Of a stretch of DNA of 64,000 nt, positions 7,736-16,410 are shown one piece after another (position 1 is the first letter of the stretch; every line of letters starts with the position of its first letter). The position numbers were made by a program, and so were the translations under genes. The stretch is from Tenacibaculum dicentrarchi. GTDB taxonomy: Bacteria > Bacteroidota > Bacteroidia > Flavobacteriales > Flavobacteriaceae. The stretch is from contig NZ_OESZ01000001.1 of the NCBI RefSeq assembly GCF_900239345.1, positions 248,001-312,000 on the forward strand. The letters are read 5' to 3'. The notes under the pieces are model-generated. The model did not search any database. It was given only the letters and a program-made list of their open reading frames with translations, and had not been told where the DNA came from.

Positions 7736-9277
7736 ATGGCAGATTTCGGAATCAAAGAAGCTTTAGCGCAATTAGGCGTAAAAGATATTAATGATGGAAC
7801 TTCTACAGGTTCTGTAAATTTCTCTAATGGAGAAGTTATTGAAAGTTATTCACCTGTTGATGGTAAATTAATAGGAAAAGTAAAAGCGACGACCAAAGAA
7901 GATTACGAAAAAGTAATGGAAACGGCTACAAAAGCATTTAAGTCGTTTAGAAATATGCCAGCTCCACAAAGAGGAGAAATTGTACGTCAGTTTGGTAATA
8001 AATTAAGAGATTTAAAAGAGCCATTAGGTAAATTAGTTTCTTACGAAATGGGAAAATCTTTACAAGAAGGATATGGTGAGGTTCAAGAAATGATTGATAT
8101 CTGTGATTTTGCTGTTGGATTATCACGTCAATTAAACGGACAAACAATTCCATCAGAACGTCCAGGACACGTAATGAGAGAGCAATGGCATCCAATAGGA
8201 GTTGTTGGAATTATATCAGCATTTAATTTTCCTGTGGCTGTTTGGGCTTGGAATACTGCTTTAGCTTGGATTTGTGGTGATGTTTGTGTTTGGAAAGGTT
8301 CTGAAAAAGCGCCTTTATGTTCAATCGCTTGTCAGAATATTATTGCCGATGTTTTAAAAGAAAACAACCTGCCAGAAGGAATTTCTTCTATTATTAATGG
8401 AGATTATAAAGTGGGTGAATATATGACTACCGATGCTCGTATTCCTTTAGTTTCTGCTACAGGTTCTACAAGAATGGGACGTATTGTTGGTGCAACTGTT
8501 GCACAACGTTTTGGTAAATCATTATTAGAATTAGGAGGAAATAACGCTATTATTATTACTCCAACTGCCGATTTAAAAGTAGTAGTTCCTGGTGCTGTAT
8601 TTGGTGCTGTGGGTACTTGTGGGCAACGTTGTACATCTACTCGTAGATTAATTATTCACGAATCAGTATATGATAAAGTAAGAGATGCTATTGTTGGTGC
8701 TTATGGGCAATTAACAATTGGAAATCCTTTAGATGAAACAAATCATATTGGACCATTAATTGATAAAGATTCGGTAAACACTTATTTAGCTGCTATTGAA
8801 AAAGCAAAAGCTGAAGGTGGAAACGTATTAGTTGAAGGAGGCGTTTTAGAAGGTGAAGGTTACGAAAGTGGATGTTACGTAAAACCAGCAATTATTGAAG
8901 CTGAAAATCATTTTGAAATAGTACAGCATGAAACTTTTGCTCCTATTTTATATTTAATGAAATATTCTGGTGATGTTGAAAATGCTATTGATATACAAAA
9001 TGGTGTAGCTCAAGGATTATCATCAGCAATTATGACAAATGAATTAAAAGAAGCTGAAAAGTTTTTATCATATGCTGGTTCTGATTGTGGTATTGCTAAT
9101 GTAAACATCGGAACTTCTGGTGCTGAAATTGGAGGTGCTTTTGGTGGTGAAAAAGAAACTGGTGGCGGACGTGAGTCTGGTTCTGATGCTTGGAAAGTAT
9201 ATATGAGACGTCAAACAAATACGATAAACTATTCTGATGAATTGCCTTTAGCGCAAGGAATTAAATTTGATTTATAG
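7736..9277 (+). CDS. Aldehyde dehydrogenase, ALDH7 (antiquitin/AmaB) type
   Basis: A 513-residue NAD-dependent aldehyde dehydrogenase. It belongs to the antiquitin group, which oxidises alpha-aminoadipic semialdehyde (piperideine-6-carboxylate) in lysine breakdown. The general base is Glu265 in LLELGGNNA and the nucleophile is Cys299 in GTCGQRCTSTRR. NFPVAVWAWNTALAWICGD and WKGSEKAPL match the ALDH7 cofactor region. The length agrees with the family (500-515). It stands alone with a strong terminator at 9393. No lysine aminotransferase or saccharopine gene is nearby, so the substrate in vivo is inferred from family resemblance. An osmoprotective role is also reported for ALDH7 members. Confidence 0.88.
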   Translation: MADFGIKEALAQLGVKDINDGTSTGSVNFSNGEVIESYSPVDGKLIGKVKATTKEDYEKVMETATKAFKSFRNMPAPQRGEIVRQFGNKLRDLKEPLGKLVSYEMGKSLQEGYGEVQEMIDICDFAVGLSRQLNGQTIPSERPGHVMREQWHPIGVVGIISAFNFPVAVWAWNTALAWICGDVCVWKGSEKAPLCSIACQNIIADVLKENNLPEGISSIINGDYKVGEYMTTDARIPLVSATGSTRMGRIVGATVAQRFGKSLLELGGNNAIIITPTADLKVVVPGAVFGAVGTCGQRCTSTRRLIIHESVYDKVRDAIVGAYGQLTIGNPLDETNHIGPLIDKDSVNTYLAAIEKAKAEGGNVLVEGGVLEGEGYESGCYVKPAIIEAENHFEIVQHETFAPILYLMKYSGDVENAIDIQNGVAQGLSSAIMTNELKEAEKFLSYAGSDCGIANVNIGTSGAEIGGAFGGEKETGGGRESGSDAWKVYMRRQTNTINYSDELPLAQGIKFDL

Positions 9278-9392
9278 GTCTTGTAAAATACAAAAGCTTA
9301 ACCTAAACTTAACAAAACAACCATTTAATGTTTCTTAATTGTTATTAAAAGGCTGTTTTAGTATTAAATTAGTGTTAAATAAATGTTAAATA

Positions 9393-9431
9393 AATAAAAG
9401 TTACATCGAAAGATGTAACTTTTATTGTTTT
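9393..9431 (+). terminator. Terminator after the aldehyde dehydrogenase
   Basis: Perfect stem AATAAAAGTTACATC (9393-9407), GAAA tetraloop, GATGTAACTTTTATT (9412-9426), then a T-rich tract. The GNRA-type loop makes it a strong hairpin. Confidence 0.88.
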
Positions 9432-9788
9432 TTTGCGTCATATATTTGTAATTTCACGTAAATCTTTAAATTGATTAAAATCAAGTGGTTAAGCTTACTT
9501 TATGAGTGTCACTTTAAATACTTATTTACCATATAAAGATAAAGTATCAATTCTTCTCCAGTAGCTTTAGGTAAATTTGAAAACTAAAACTGATTTATTA
9601 AAAAAGTTAGTTGCTTAATTTAATATTTTTCATAAGTATCTAAATAAAAATTCTTGCTATTTGAAAAGAATCAATTTTAATCTTTTTTAGAAAAACAAAA
9701 CTCCATTATAATTCTTTTTTGAAACACTTTTTTATCAAAAGATAAAAGCATCAAAAAATATCAATACGAACCCTTAAAAAATAATAAT
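9432..9788. other. Gene-free spacer with a possible promoter
   Basis: AT-rich stretch of 357 bp. TATATTTG at 9441-9448 matches the -7 consensus but has no TTG at the right distance, and it would give a 330-nt leader to the gene at 9789. On the minus strand a short protein-like reading (PKATGEELILYLYMVNKYLK, near 9510-9570) ends in stops on both sides and has no start. It may be a gene remnant or chance. Nothing else seen. Confidence 0.4.
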
Positions 9789-10226
9789 ATGATTTTATCA
9801 ATAATATTTTGGCTTATTCTAGCAGTAATAATAATAATGAGTGTTTACAGTCTTTTTAAATACCAATTACCGATGTTTTTTGGGTATTTAAATAAAAAAG
9901 TAGACTCAAATAATCAGCATAAACCACAAAAAGAAAATTTAGTAAGGGCTCAAAATATATTTTCTAAAAGAGTGAAAGAAAACGATTTGAAAATTGTGGC
10001 AGGAATTAACCCAAAAATTGAAGGGTTATTTCATGCTTTTGGAATTAAAACTTGGGAAGATTTAGCAGGGACTTCTGTTGAAAAATGTCAAGAAATTTTA
10101 AAAAGTGTTGGAAATAAATATAAAATTCAAAAACCTAAAACTTGGCCAAAACAAGCAAAATTAGCAAATCAAGGTAAATGGAAAGAATTGCAAGAGTGTC
10201 AAGGTAATTTAATTAGTGAAAAATAA
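9789..10226 (+). CDS. Membrane-anchored helix-hairpin-helix protein
   Basis: A 145-residue protein with one N-terminal membrane helix (ILSIIFWLILAVIIIMSVYSLF, residues 2-23), a short basic linker and a C-terminal domain. LKIVAGINPKIEGLFHAFGIKTWEDLAGTS (~62-91) has the G.G.K/GI pattern of helix-hairpin-helix (DUF4332-like) modules. It ends with TWPKQAKLANQGKWKELQECQ, a motif that recurs in Bacteroidota proteins of this type. The cytoplasmic domain may bind nucleic acid or protein; function is not established. It is 10 nt upstream of the cyclase gene and probably co-transcribed. Confidence 0.7.
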   Translation: MILSIIFWLILAVIIIMSVYSLFKYQLPMFFGYLNKKVDSNNQHKPQKENLVRAQNIFSKRVKENDLKIVAGINPKIEGLFHAFGIKTWEDLAGTSVEKCQEILKSVGNKYKIQKPKTWPKQAKLANQGKWKELQECQGNLISEK

Positions 10227-10236
10227 TATTTTAAGT

Positions 10237-10998
10237 ATGAAAATAATTGATTTATCAAAACCGATTCAATATAACAAGGAAGACCCTTGGTTTATGAAAG
10301 TTAAAGTAAAACATAAATCACATAAAAAATCAAAACTATTAATTAGATTATTAGGCTTGCCTTTTAAATTATTTCCTAAAAATTTTACAGGTTGGGCAGA
10401 TGATACAATTCAAAAAATGGGAGTACATGCAACTACTCATATTGATGCTCCTTGGCATTATTCACCAACTGTAAATGGCGAAAAGGCAAAAACAATTGAT
10501 GAAGTTCCATTAGAATGGTGTTTTGGAGAAGGAATTGTTATCGATATGAAACATAAAGCTGATTTTGACCCTATTACTGTGGCAGATATTCAGCAGTTTT
10601 TAAAGGTAAATTCATTAGAAATTAAACCTAAAATGATTGTACTAATAAAAACAGGACGTGATATATTTAATGGAACAAAAGATTTTCATGAAAAAGGAAC
10701 AGGTGTTAGTGCACAAGCTACAGAATGGCTTATCGATAAAGGAATAAAAGTAATGGGAATAGATGCTTGGGGCTGGGATTTACCATTACCTTATATGATT
10801 AAAAAAGCAAAAGAAACGAATAACTCAGAATTATTTTGGGAAGCTCATTTAGTAGGGCAAAACAAAGAATACTGCCATATGGAACAATTAGTAAATTTAG
10901 ATGCTTTACCTTTTTCAGGATTTAAAATAGCTGTTTTTCCACTGAAAATTGTAGGTGCTTCAGGTGCTCCAGCAAGAGTTGTAGCAATGTTAGATTAA
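10237..10998 (+). CDS. Cyclase-family metal hydrolase (kynurenine formamidase-like)
   Basis: A 253-residue member of the cyclase family (PF04199), metal-dependent amidohydrolases that include bacterial arylformamidase. The metal-binding motif GVHATTHIDAPWHY (about residues 59-72) corresponds to HxGTHxDxPxH, with the first HxG lost and the THxDxPxH core kept. VLIKTGRD and WLIDKGIKVMGIDAWGWD follow in the family order, and the C-terminal H/E pair falls in EYCHMEQL. I chose the ATG at 10237 because the in-frame GTG at 10216 would overlap the upstream gene and add seven residues before the family-typical start MKIIDLSKPI. Substrate unknown. Confidence 0.82.
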   Translation: MKIIDLSKPIQYNKEDPWFMKVKVKHKSHKKSKLLIRLLGLPFKLFPKNFTGWADDTIQKMGVHATTHIDAPWHYSPTVNGEKAKTIDEVPLEWCFGEGIVIDMKHKADFDPITVADIQQFLKVNSLEIKPKMIVLIKTGRDIFNGTKDFHEKGTGVSAQATEWLIDKGIKVMGIDAWGWDLPLPYMIKKAKETNNSELFWEAHLVGQNKEYCHMEQLVNLDALPFSGFKIAVFPLKIVGASGAPARVVAMLD

Positions 10999-11009
10999 TT
11001 TATTATAAA

Positions 11010-11031
11010 ACCGCACTATTGCTAGTGCGGT
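11010..11031. terminator. Bidirectional terminator
   Basis: ACCGCACTA, loop TTGC, TAGTGCGGT: a 9-bp GC-rich stem between convergent genes. The T tract is better on the minus strand (TTTTAT), serving the lipoprotein gene ending at 11083. Confidence 0.75.
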
Positions 11032-11082
11032 GTATTTAGTTGGCTACTACTCCAACTAAAAATCAACTAACCAAACATCATT

Positions 11083-12030
11083 CTAATTCTGTTTATCAAC
11101 AATTTTACGTTGTATTTTAGTGCGTTTTCTATTGTTATCTCTTACTATATGTTTTACTGTATTTTTAGTGTTACTTCTTAAATGTGGTATAAATTCTTTG
11201 CCTAAAAAAGTATAGGTAGTTTTCGAACTTATATCATATAATGAAATTGTTTGATTATTAATAATCTTTAATTCAAATTTTTCAACCGAATCAATAGAAT
11301 TTGTATTATAATTAAGTGTTAAAAGTAGCAAATTATCATAGCCTTTAATTGTTGATATTTCATAAGCTCCAACATAATCCCATTTAATAAAATCAATATT
11401 TGTACCAAGAAAATCGTGCGATGAATAAAATGTTACATCATTTTCAGGCGTAAACTGTAAGAAATTTTCGGTATCAAAAGGGTTTTCATATCCGCCATTT
11501 TCATCAATTTTTTCCCAAGCAACATATTCTTGTAAAAGATATTCTATATTTTCATAAAATAATTTATCGTAATCAAAATTATCTCTTTGATAACCAGTTA
11601 AAAAATAGCTTATATTTTGATGTAAATCATCAATTCTAATTTCATTTTCAGACAATTGAATTACCTCAAAATCATGCTGATTATCAAGCGTATGATTGGT
11701 TTGTAAAACACTGCCGTTTGCCTGGTAATTACCAACCAAAACCCCCAAACCATTGCCTGTTTTACCAATATCAACAATATTATTATTGGCGTACATATTT
11801 CCATTTAAAAACGAAACGGTAAATGCTTTTGATAAAAAAGGAATTTCGTTAGTACCCGTTGTACTATTATAATCGACATACCATAAATCATAACTAGAAA
11901 CATATTGATTTAGTGAAAAAGGCGTATTTTCAGTATAATCAATATGGTCAATTACCTCGTTTTGAACCACACAAGAAGATATCATTACACTTGTTGTAAT
12001 GTATAAAAAAAATAGTTTTAAAGGTTTCAT
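11083..12030 (-). CDS. Lipoprotein of unknown function
   Basis: A 315-residue lipoprotein. The signal peptide ends in the lipobox ISSC with Cys20 as the lipidation site. The mature part is beta-rich: YDLWYVDYNSTTGTNEIPFLSKAFTV-type strands, then VIQLSENEIRIDD and DVTFYSSHDF, resembling a lipocalin-like or DUF-type sensor fold (strand wording such as FLGTNIDFIKWDYVG). The C-terminal 30 residues are very basic (KHIVRDNNRKRTKIQRKIV). Homologues in flavobacteria are, as I recall, often mislabelled as a nicotinate-nucleotide adenylyltransferase; no nucleotide-binding motif is visible here. It is monocistronic between two hairpin elements. Confidence 0.7.
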   Translation of the reverse strand: MKPLKLFFLYITTSVMISSCVVQNEVIDHIDYTENTPFSLNQYVSSYDLWYVDYNSTTGTNEIPFLSKAFTVSFLNGNMYANNNIVDIGKTGNGLGVLVGNYQANGSVLQTNHTLDNQHDFEVIQLSENEIRIDDLHQNISYFLTGYQRDNFDYDKLFYENIEYLLQEYVAWEKIDENGGYENPFDTENFLQFTPENDVTFYSSHDFLGTNIDFIKWDYVGAYEISTIKGYDNLLLLTLNYNTNSIDSVEKFELKIINNQTISLYDISSKTTYTFLGKEFIPHLRSNTKNTVKHIVRDNNRKRTKIQRKIVDKQN

Positions 12031-12141
12031 AGGTGGTAATTTAATCGTTATATGCTACTAACTTTCAAATTACGTGCCAAACATAAAAACCCGTAATTCG
12101 TTTTTTATACTTGCTAATTGTTTACTGTTTTTTTGAAGCAA

Positions 12142-12218
12142 TTTCCCGCTTTCCGCACTCGCTCTTTTTTGAAAAAAAAATCAAAAAAGGAGCTCAAACA
12201 AAGCTTCAATCGGGGCTA
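12142..12218 (-). ncRNA. Structured repeat family copy B (Flavo-1-like RNA candidate)
   Basis: Same 77-nt element as at 5216-5292, minus orientation: TAGCCCCGATTGAAGC at its start, inner arms GCTCCTTTTTTGA and TCAAAAAAGAGC, GCGGAAAGCGGGAAA at its end. It lacks a few bases (ATTG) of the loop side GCAATTG found in copies A and D. It lies between two minus-strand lipoprotein genes and is followed on the + strand by a fragment of the second repeat family (12246-12284). Confidence 0.6.
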
Positions 12219-12245
12219 GGCATTTTTACACAAAACCATATCGGT

Positions 12246-12284
12246 CATGCTAAACTTATTTCAGTATCACATCCTGATTTGCCT
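12246..12284. repeat. Fragment of the MITE-like repeat family
   Basis: CATGCTAAACTTATTTCAG at 12246-12264 parallels CATGCTGAATTTAGTTCAG at 23897-23915 inside the complete element, and ATCCTGATTTGCC (12270-12282) is the reverse complement of the start of the half copy at 21-33. No terminal inverted repeat is present on either side, so this is an internal fragment. Confidence 0.5.
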
Positions 12285-12307
12285 TAATTTTTCAGTCTAA
12301 AAACCAA

Positions 12308-12778
12308 TTATTGAATAAGAACAGTACTTGTTTTTATCATATTTTCAATTTTATAGGTCAGTATTTTATCGCCTATTTTATAAGTAACAACCGCTTGATT
12401 ATCTTTTAAATTAAACGGAAATTTTTCTGTAATTTTAGGGAGTGAATTACCATATTCTTTTTCTGAATCGGCGTTTAAAACAAGTTCATTAACTACAGGA
12501 ATAATACGGTTTTTATACCGAGCAACAATAATATTTTTCCCATTTTTATGTTCAACAAGAGTATTAATAATGGTATTTTGAAAATATATTTTTTGAAAAT
12601 CAATGGGTTTATCTGACGTAAAAATAATATTTAAACAAGCCGATTTATTTGTTGATAAATGATTAAAATCATCGGTATATAGTGCTTTTTTTATCTTAAA
12701 AGGAGGCGTCGTATTTTGCTTAATATTGGCACACTGAGTAAAAATAACAGCGAACATTAAGAGTCCAAATAATTTCAT
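12308..12778 (-). CDS. Small lipoprotein of unknown function
   Basis: A 156-residue putative lipoprotein: MKLFGLLMFAVIFTQCANIK has a hydrophobic stretch and a possible lipidation Cys at 16 (FTQC is a weak lipobox). The mature part has alternating strands (IKKALYTDD, CLNIIFTSDKPIDFQKIYFQ, TVVTYKIGDKILTYKIENM). No recognised domain. A minus-strand TATTTTTG box lies at 12832-12839. It is divergent from the FAD oxidoreductase gene at 12852. Confidence 0.65.
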   Translation of the reverse strand: MKLFGLLMFAVIFTQCANIKQNTTPPFKIKKALYTDDFNHLSTNKSACLNIIFTSDKPIDFQKIYFQNTIINTLVEHKNGKNIIVARYKNRIIPVVNELVLNADSEKEYGNSLPKITEKFPFNLKDNQAVVTYKIGDKILTYKIENMIKTSTVLIQ

Positions 12779-12831
12779 AATAGTACTTTTTAGAGTTTAA
12801 TTTTATACATTACAACTAATATACCAAGGTA

Positions 12832-12839
12832 CAAAAATA
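12832..12839 (-). promoter_or_regulatory. Candidate -7 box for the small lipoprotein gene
   Basis: Minus-strand TATTTTTG fits TAnnTTTG, about 54 nt before the ATG at 12778, in the 73-bp divergent gap. No -33 element recognised. Confidence 0.35.
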
Positions 12840-12851
12840 TAATAGTATAAG

Positions 12852-13964
12852 ATGTTGAATTACAGTTATTGGGAGTTAAAAGAATGGTTTACCAATGTTG
12901 ATTTTACCATTGTAGGTAGCGGAATTGTAGGATTAAATTGCGCATTGGCATTAAAAGAAAAACATCCGAAGGCTAAAATAATTATTTTAGAAAAAGGAAT
13001 GTTACCACAAGGAGCAAGTACTAAAAATGCTGGTTTTGCCTGTTTTGGAAGCATATCAGAATTAATAGACGACTTAAAAACACATACCGAACAAGAAGTG
13101 TATAACTTAGTCGAAAAACGCTGGCAAGGTTTGCAATTATTACGAAAAAATTTAGGGGATAAAAATATAAAATATCAACAAAATAAAGGCTACGAATTAT
13201 TTCAAGATACCGAGTTTTATGAAACTTGTTTATCAGAAAAAGACAGCCTTAATATCTTGTTAAAACCCTTGTTTGAAGCGCCTGTTTTTTCAGTTGATGC
13301 CAATAAATTTAAGTTTCAAAATATTCATCAAAATTATATTACCAATCAGTTTGAAGGGCAAATTGATACAGGTAAAATGGCGGTAAAATTGCTTGAATTA
13401 GTACAAAAATCAGGCATAAAAATAGTCAATAGTATTTTGGTAGAAAGCTATTGTGAAAACAATGAAAATGTTTTAATTAAAACAAATCAGATAGAATTTT
13501 CAACCAAAAAATTATGTATTGCCACCAATGGTTTTGCTAATAAGTTGCTGAACGAAAATGTAAAACCCGCCAGAGCGCAAGTTTTAATAACAAAACCGAT
13601 TAAAAACTTAGCTATAAAAGGAACATTTCATTTAGAAAAAGGCTATTATTATTTTAGAAATATTGACGATAGAATTTTATTAGGCGGCGGACGAAACCTC
13701 GATTTTAAAACCGAAGAAACTACTGTTTTTGGAGAAACAGCACTGGTTCAAAATAAATTAGAAGAAATTTTAAAAACCACTATTTTACCGAATACTAATT
13801 TTGAAATAGACCACCGATGGAGCGGAATAATGGGTGTTGGAAATCAGAAAAAAGCCATTGTAAAGCAGTTATCAAATAATGTATTTTGTGGTGTTCGTTT
13901 AGGAGGAATGGGCGTAGCAATTGGTAGTTTGGTAGGTAAAGAATTAGCCGATTTAGCGCAATAA
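12852..13964 (+). CDS. FAD-dependent amino-acid-oxidase-type (DAO) oxidoreductase
   Basis: A 370-residue FAD enzyme of the DAO family (glycine oxidase/D-amino acid oxidase type). The dinucleotide-binding motif VGSGIVGLNCALALKEKHP is at about residues 21-39, then ILEKG with the acidic ribose-binding residue. ASTKNAGFACFGS is the family flavin-contact motif. The FAD C-terminal part HRWSGIMGVGNQKKAIV and GVRLGGMGVAIGSLVG is complete. The oxidised substrate is probably an amine or amino acid, not determined. The next gene starts 28 nt downstream. Confidence 0.85.
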   Translation: MLNYSYWELKEWFTNVDFTIVGSGIVGLNCALALKEKHPKAKIIILEKGMLPQGASTKNAGFACFGSISELIDDLKTHTEQEVYNLVEKRWQGLQLLRKNLGDKNIKYQQNKGYELFQDTEFYETCLSEKDSLNILLKPLFEAPVFSVDANKFKFQNIHQNYITNQFEGQIDTGKMAVKLLELVQKSGIKIVNSILVESYCENNENVLIKTNQIEFSTKKLCIATNGFANKLLNENVKPARAQVLITKPIKNLAIKGTFHLEKGYYYFRNIDDRILLGGGRNLDFKTEETTVFGETALVQNKLEEILKTTILPNTNFEIDHRWSGIMGVGNQKKAIVKQLSNNVFCGVRLGGMGVAIGSLVGKELADLAQ

Positions 13965-13992
13965 AATAGTATTCAAAGTAGTAAAATAACAG

Positions 13993-14451
13993 ATGAATCA
14001 GAAAAATATAAAACAAGAATTATACAATCAATGCGTGATTTTTGTAGAAAAACGCTTAAAAACAGTTGAACAAATTATTTCATCGAACCAAAAAGCCTTG
14101 CAATCAGAAACTAAAAGTTCGGCAGGCGACAAGCACGAAACAGGGCGAGCAATGCTACAATTAGAAATGGAAAAAGCAGGGCAACAGCTTAGTGGAATTA
14201 TCAAAATGAAAGAAACACTTTCTAAAATAAATAGTCAAAATATGGCTACTATTGGTTGTTTAGGAAGTGTTGTTAAAACAACCAAAAATTCGTTTTATTT
14301 GAGTATTAGTTCAGGGCAATTAATGGTTGATAATCAACCTTATTTTGCTGTTTCTGTGTCTTCGCCAATTGGTTGTATTTTATTAGGAAAAAAACAAAAT
14401 GATAGTTTTACATTTAATAATATAGAACAAAAAATTATAGCAATTTTTTAA
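13993..14451 (+). CDS. GreA/GreB C-terminal-domain-like protein
   Basis: A 152-residue cytoplasmic protein. Residues 1-75 are helical (coiled-coil-like KRLKTVEQIISSNQKAL and GRAMLQLEMEKAGQQL) and contain the stretch SSAGDKHETGRAM typical of this flavobacterial family. The C-terminal half has the FKBP-like fold of GreA/GreB, ending in VSSPIGCILLGKKQNDSFTF, which parallels the GreA motif SPIGRALLGK. Homologues are often annotated as 3-oxoacyl-ACP synthase, which the sequence does not support. Cleavage or rescue of stalled RNA polymerase is conceivable, but the GreA coiled-coil tip acidic residues cannot be mapped with confidence. Confidence 0.7.
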   Translation: MNQKNIKQELYNQCVIFVEKRLKTVEQIISSNQKALQSETKSSAGDKHETGRAMLQLEMEKAGQQLSGIIKMKETLSKINSQNMATIGCLGSVVKTTKNSFYLSISSGQLMVDNQPYFAVSVSSPIGCILLGKKQNDSFTFNNIEQKIIAIF

Positions 14452-14465
14452 CAGATTAAAATACT

Positions 14466-14491
14466 AAACAAGAGGTTTAAACCTCTTGTTT
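14466..14491. terminator. Palindromic terminator
   Basis: AAACAAGAGGT, TTAA, ACCTCTTGTTT: a perfect 26-bp palindrome between convergent genes. It shares its design with CAAGGGG-TTTAAG-CCCCTTG at 47520-47539. Confidence 0.8.
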
Positions 14492-14529
14492 TAAAGCTAA
14501 AATGAATTAAATAAGCTGCTTATTTATTT

Positions 14530-15276
14530 TTAGAAATGTTTTTTAGTATAGCTAGTTTTTTCTTTTTTAATCTTTCCCCAAGCAACAACTTTTACTCCTT
14601 TTGAGTATTGAACTTTGTTGGGTTCTTTTTTTAAGAGCTTCCTAAATTTGGGGTAATCGACTGTAATTTCTTTTATTTCAATATTGTTTATAGGCCATTC
14701 TAAATGATGAATTTCAAATTCGTTAATCGATTTTTCGGTATCTTGAAAAAGCGCATATCTTTCGGTTAGCCAGTTATCTAAAGTTGATTTTTCTGTTAAT
14801 TTTTCGGCAATTTTAAATTCAATATTTAAGTGGTCATTAAATACTGTGTTACTTGATTGATATCGGTTTTTACTTCTGTTGATTTTTGAAAATCGGTATG
14901 GAAGTTCAGAGATTCCTTTTGCAATTTTACAAGCTAATTTTTTACCGCCTTCAATACTCAAAAAGTAAACGCCAGTTTTATTATTAGATTTTACGTAGGT
15001 TCTAATATTAATTTCATCAAAATTAGAAATAGGAGCGAAAGAAGGTAGGTTTTTTGGGCGGATTTTTTCCATGGTAAACGCCACAACAGAAACCCAAGCT
15101 TTTCCTTGAAATAAGTCAATTTCTAATTCTTCGGGTACAAATTTTCTTAATTCGCTAAGCTCTACTTGCCAATGAAGAAATATCGCATTGTTCCATTCTT
15201 GATAAAATTTCCAAGTATCGGCGGGCATTTTCCAGGGTCTGTGTGCTGTGCTATTTAATATGTCTGGTATTGTCAT
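14530..15276 (-). CDS. DUF2071 (YqjF-like) protein
   Basis: A 248-residue cytoplasmic protein of the DUF2071/YqjF family (acetoacetate decarboxylase-like fold). Near the N-terminus HRPWKMPADTWKFYQEWNNAIFLHWQVELSELRKFVPEEL is the family signature in pieces, followed by WVSVVAFTME and NIRTYVK. The middle YFLSIEGGKKLACKIAK corresponds to the substrate-pocket Arg/Lys strand of the fold. No activity is known for the family. A minus-strand TAATTTTG box sits at 15332-15339, about 56 nt upstream. Confidence 0.85.
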   Translation of the reverse strand: MTIPDILNSTAHRPWKMPADTWKFYQEWNNAIFLHWQVELSELRKFVPEELEIDLFQGKAWVSVVAFTMEKIRPKNLPSFAPISNFDEINIRTYVKSNNKTGVYFLSIEGGKKLACKIAKGISELPYRFSKINRSKNRYQSSNTVFNDHLNIEFKIAEKLTEKSTLDNWLTERYALFQDTEKSINEFEIHHLEWPINNIEIKEITVDYPKFRKLLKKEPNKVQYSKGVKVVAWGKIKKEKTSYTKKHF

Positions 15277-15368
15277 TTTTTTGGCTAAAATTTTCTTTGT
15301 AAATAAATGTACCTGTTTTTTTATAAATCATCAAAATTACTAGAATTAACAAAAATTACCGTAAATAA

Positions 15369-15388
15369 GGATATGAAACTGAACTAAA
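15369..15388. repeat. Short fragment of the MITE-like repeat family
   Basis: GGAT, two bases, GAAACTGAACTAAA: 18 of 20 positions match 30-49. It lies just 6 bp from the stop codon of the ABC ATPase gene at 15395. Confidence 0.35.
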
Positions 15389-15394
15389 CCAGTC

Positions 15395-16333
15395 CTATAC
15401 ATCAAACTTCAGTGAAACTATTTCATCAATTTTAAGTTTTGTAGGATGCTTTAAAAAGACAAATCGGCTATTGTAAATTACTTTTATTAGCCAGTGAGAA
15501 CCTTTAAAATAGATTTCTTTTACTACGGCTTTACGTGCCGAATTTGCTACAACTTCTATTTGATGCGGATATAATAAAATACTTTCTTCTACTTGTTTTT
15601 GATCGATAACAATTTCGTTAACAGTATCGAATAAAGAGGCTACATATTTTATTTTCGGGTTTTTATATAAGTGTTCAGGCGTATCGTTAGCAATTATTTC
15701 ACCATTTTTAAGAATAATAACATGGTTGGCAAACGATAAAGCGTCTGTTCCTTGATGGGTGGCTGTAATACAGGTAATTTTATTTTTTTTCAGATAATTA
15801 AATAGGTTTCTACGCAGTGAGTTTTTTTTGAAATTATCAATCTGACTAAAAGGCTCGTCTAGTAGTAGTAATTTTGGCTGTTTTGCTAAGGCTTTTGCGA
15901 TTGCAACACGTTGTTTTTGCCCGCCGCTTAGGTTTTCTACTTTTGTATTGGCGAAATCGGTCATTTCAATAATATTCAAGAGCTCGTTGGTTCTTCTTTG
16001 AGCTTCTTCGGGATCAAAACGTGATAGGAATTTTTTAATGTTTTCACTAACGCTTGTAAAAGATATTAAATCGAAATCTTGGGCTACGTATTTGAAAAAA
16101 TCTACGCCAGGAACTAAATAATATTCAGGTCCTAGAATTTGAAAATCGTCATAAAAAATTGTTCCGCTTTTTAAATCTAATAATCCGTAAAGGGCTTTTA
16201 ATAAAGTTGATTTTCCGCAACCACTTGCGCCCATTATACATAAATGTTCTCCTTTTTGAAGGGAGAAATTGATGTTTTTTAGTGTTGTTTTTTCTTTAGA
16301 ATATCCGAAGGTAATATTGTTTACTTGTAGCAT
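15395..16333 (-). CDS. Orphan ABC transporter ATP-binding protein
   Basis: A 312-residue ATPase. Walker A GASGCGKS is at 35-42, the signature LSGGQKQR at 135-142, Walker B LLLLDEP at 155-161, and the H-loop in CITATHQG (~190). The C-terminal ~80 residues (SILLYPHQIEVV...VVKEIYFKGSHWLIKVIY) resemble the TOBE domain of PotA/UgpC-type importers. It has the organisation of an importer ATPase, but no permease or binding-protein gene lies within the window on either side, so it must work with a partner encoded elsewhere or in regulation. A minus-strand TATTTTTG at 16339-16346 would give almost no leader. Confidence 0.88.
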   Translation of the reverse strand: MLQVNNITFGYSKEKTTLKNINFSLQKGEHLCIMGASGCGKSTLLKALYGLLDLKSGTIFYDDFQILGPEYYLVPGVDFFKYVAQDFDLISFTSVSENIKKFLSRFDPEEAQRRTNELLNIIEMTDFANTKVENLSGGQKQRVAIAKALAKQPKLLLLDEPFSQIDNFKKNSLRRNLFNYLKKNKITCITATHQGTDALSFANHVIILKNGEIIANDTPEHLYKNPKIKYVASLFDTVNEIVIDQKQVEESILLYPHQIEVVANSARKAVVKEIYFKGSHWLIKVIYNSRFVFLKHPTKLKIDEIVSLKFDV

Positions 16334-16410
16334 AGAAGCAAAAATATAATTTCTATTTTAAAATAGTGTTACTGTTGTGTTTATCTTTTGTTTTAAGTTA
16401 AAATGCTTGC

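Noticed and set aside
9441..9448. TATATTTG as promoter of the gene at 9789
   Set aside because: No -33 element at the right spacing and a leader of ~330 nt; in AT-rich DNA such boxes are frequent by chance.
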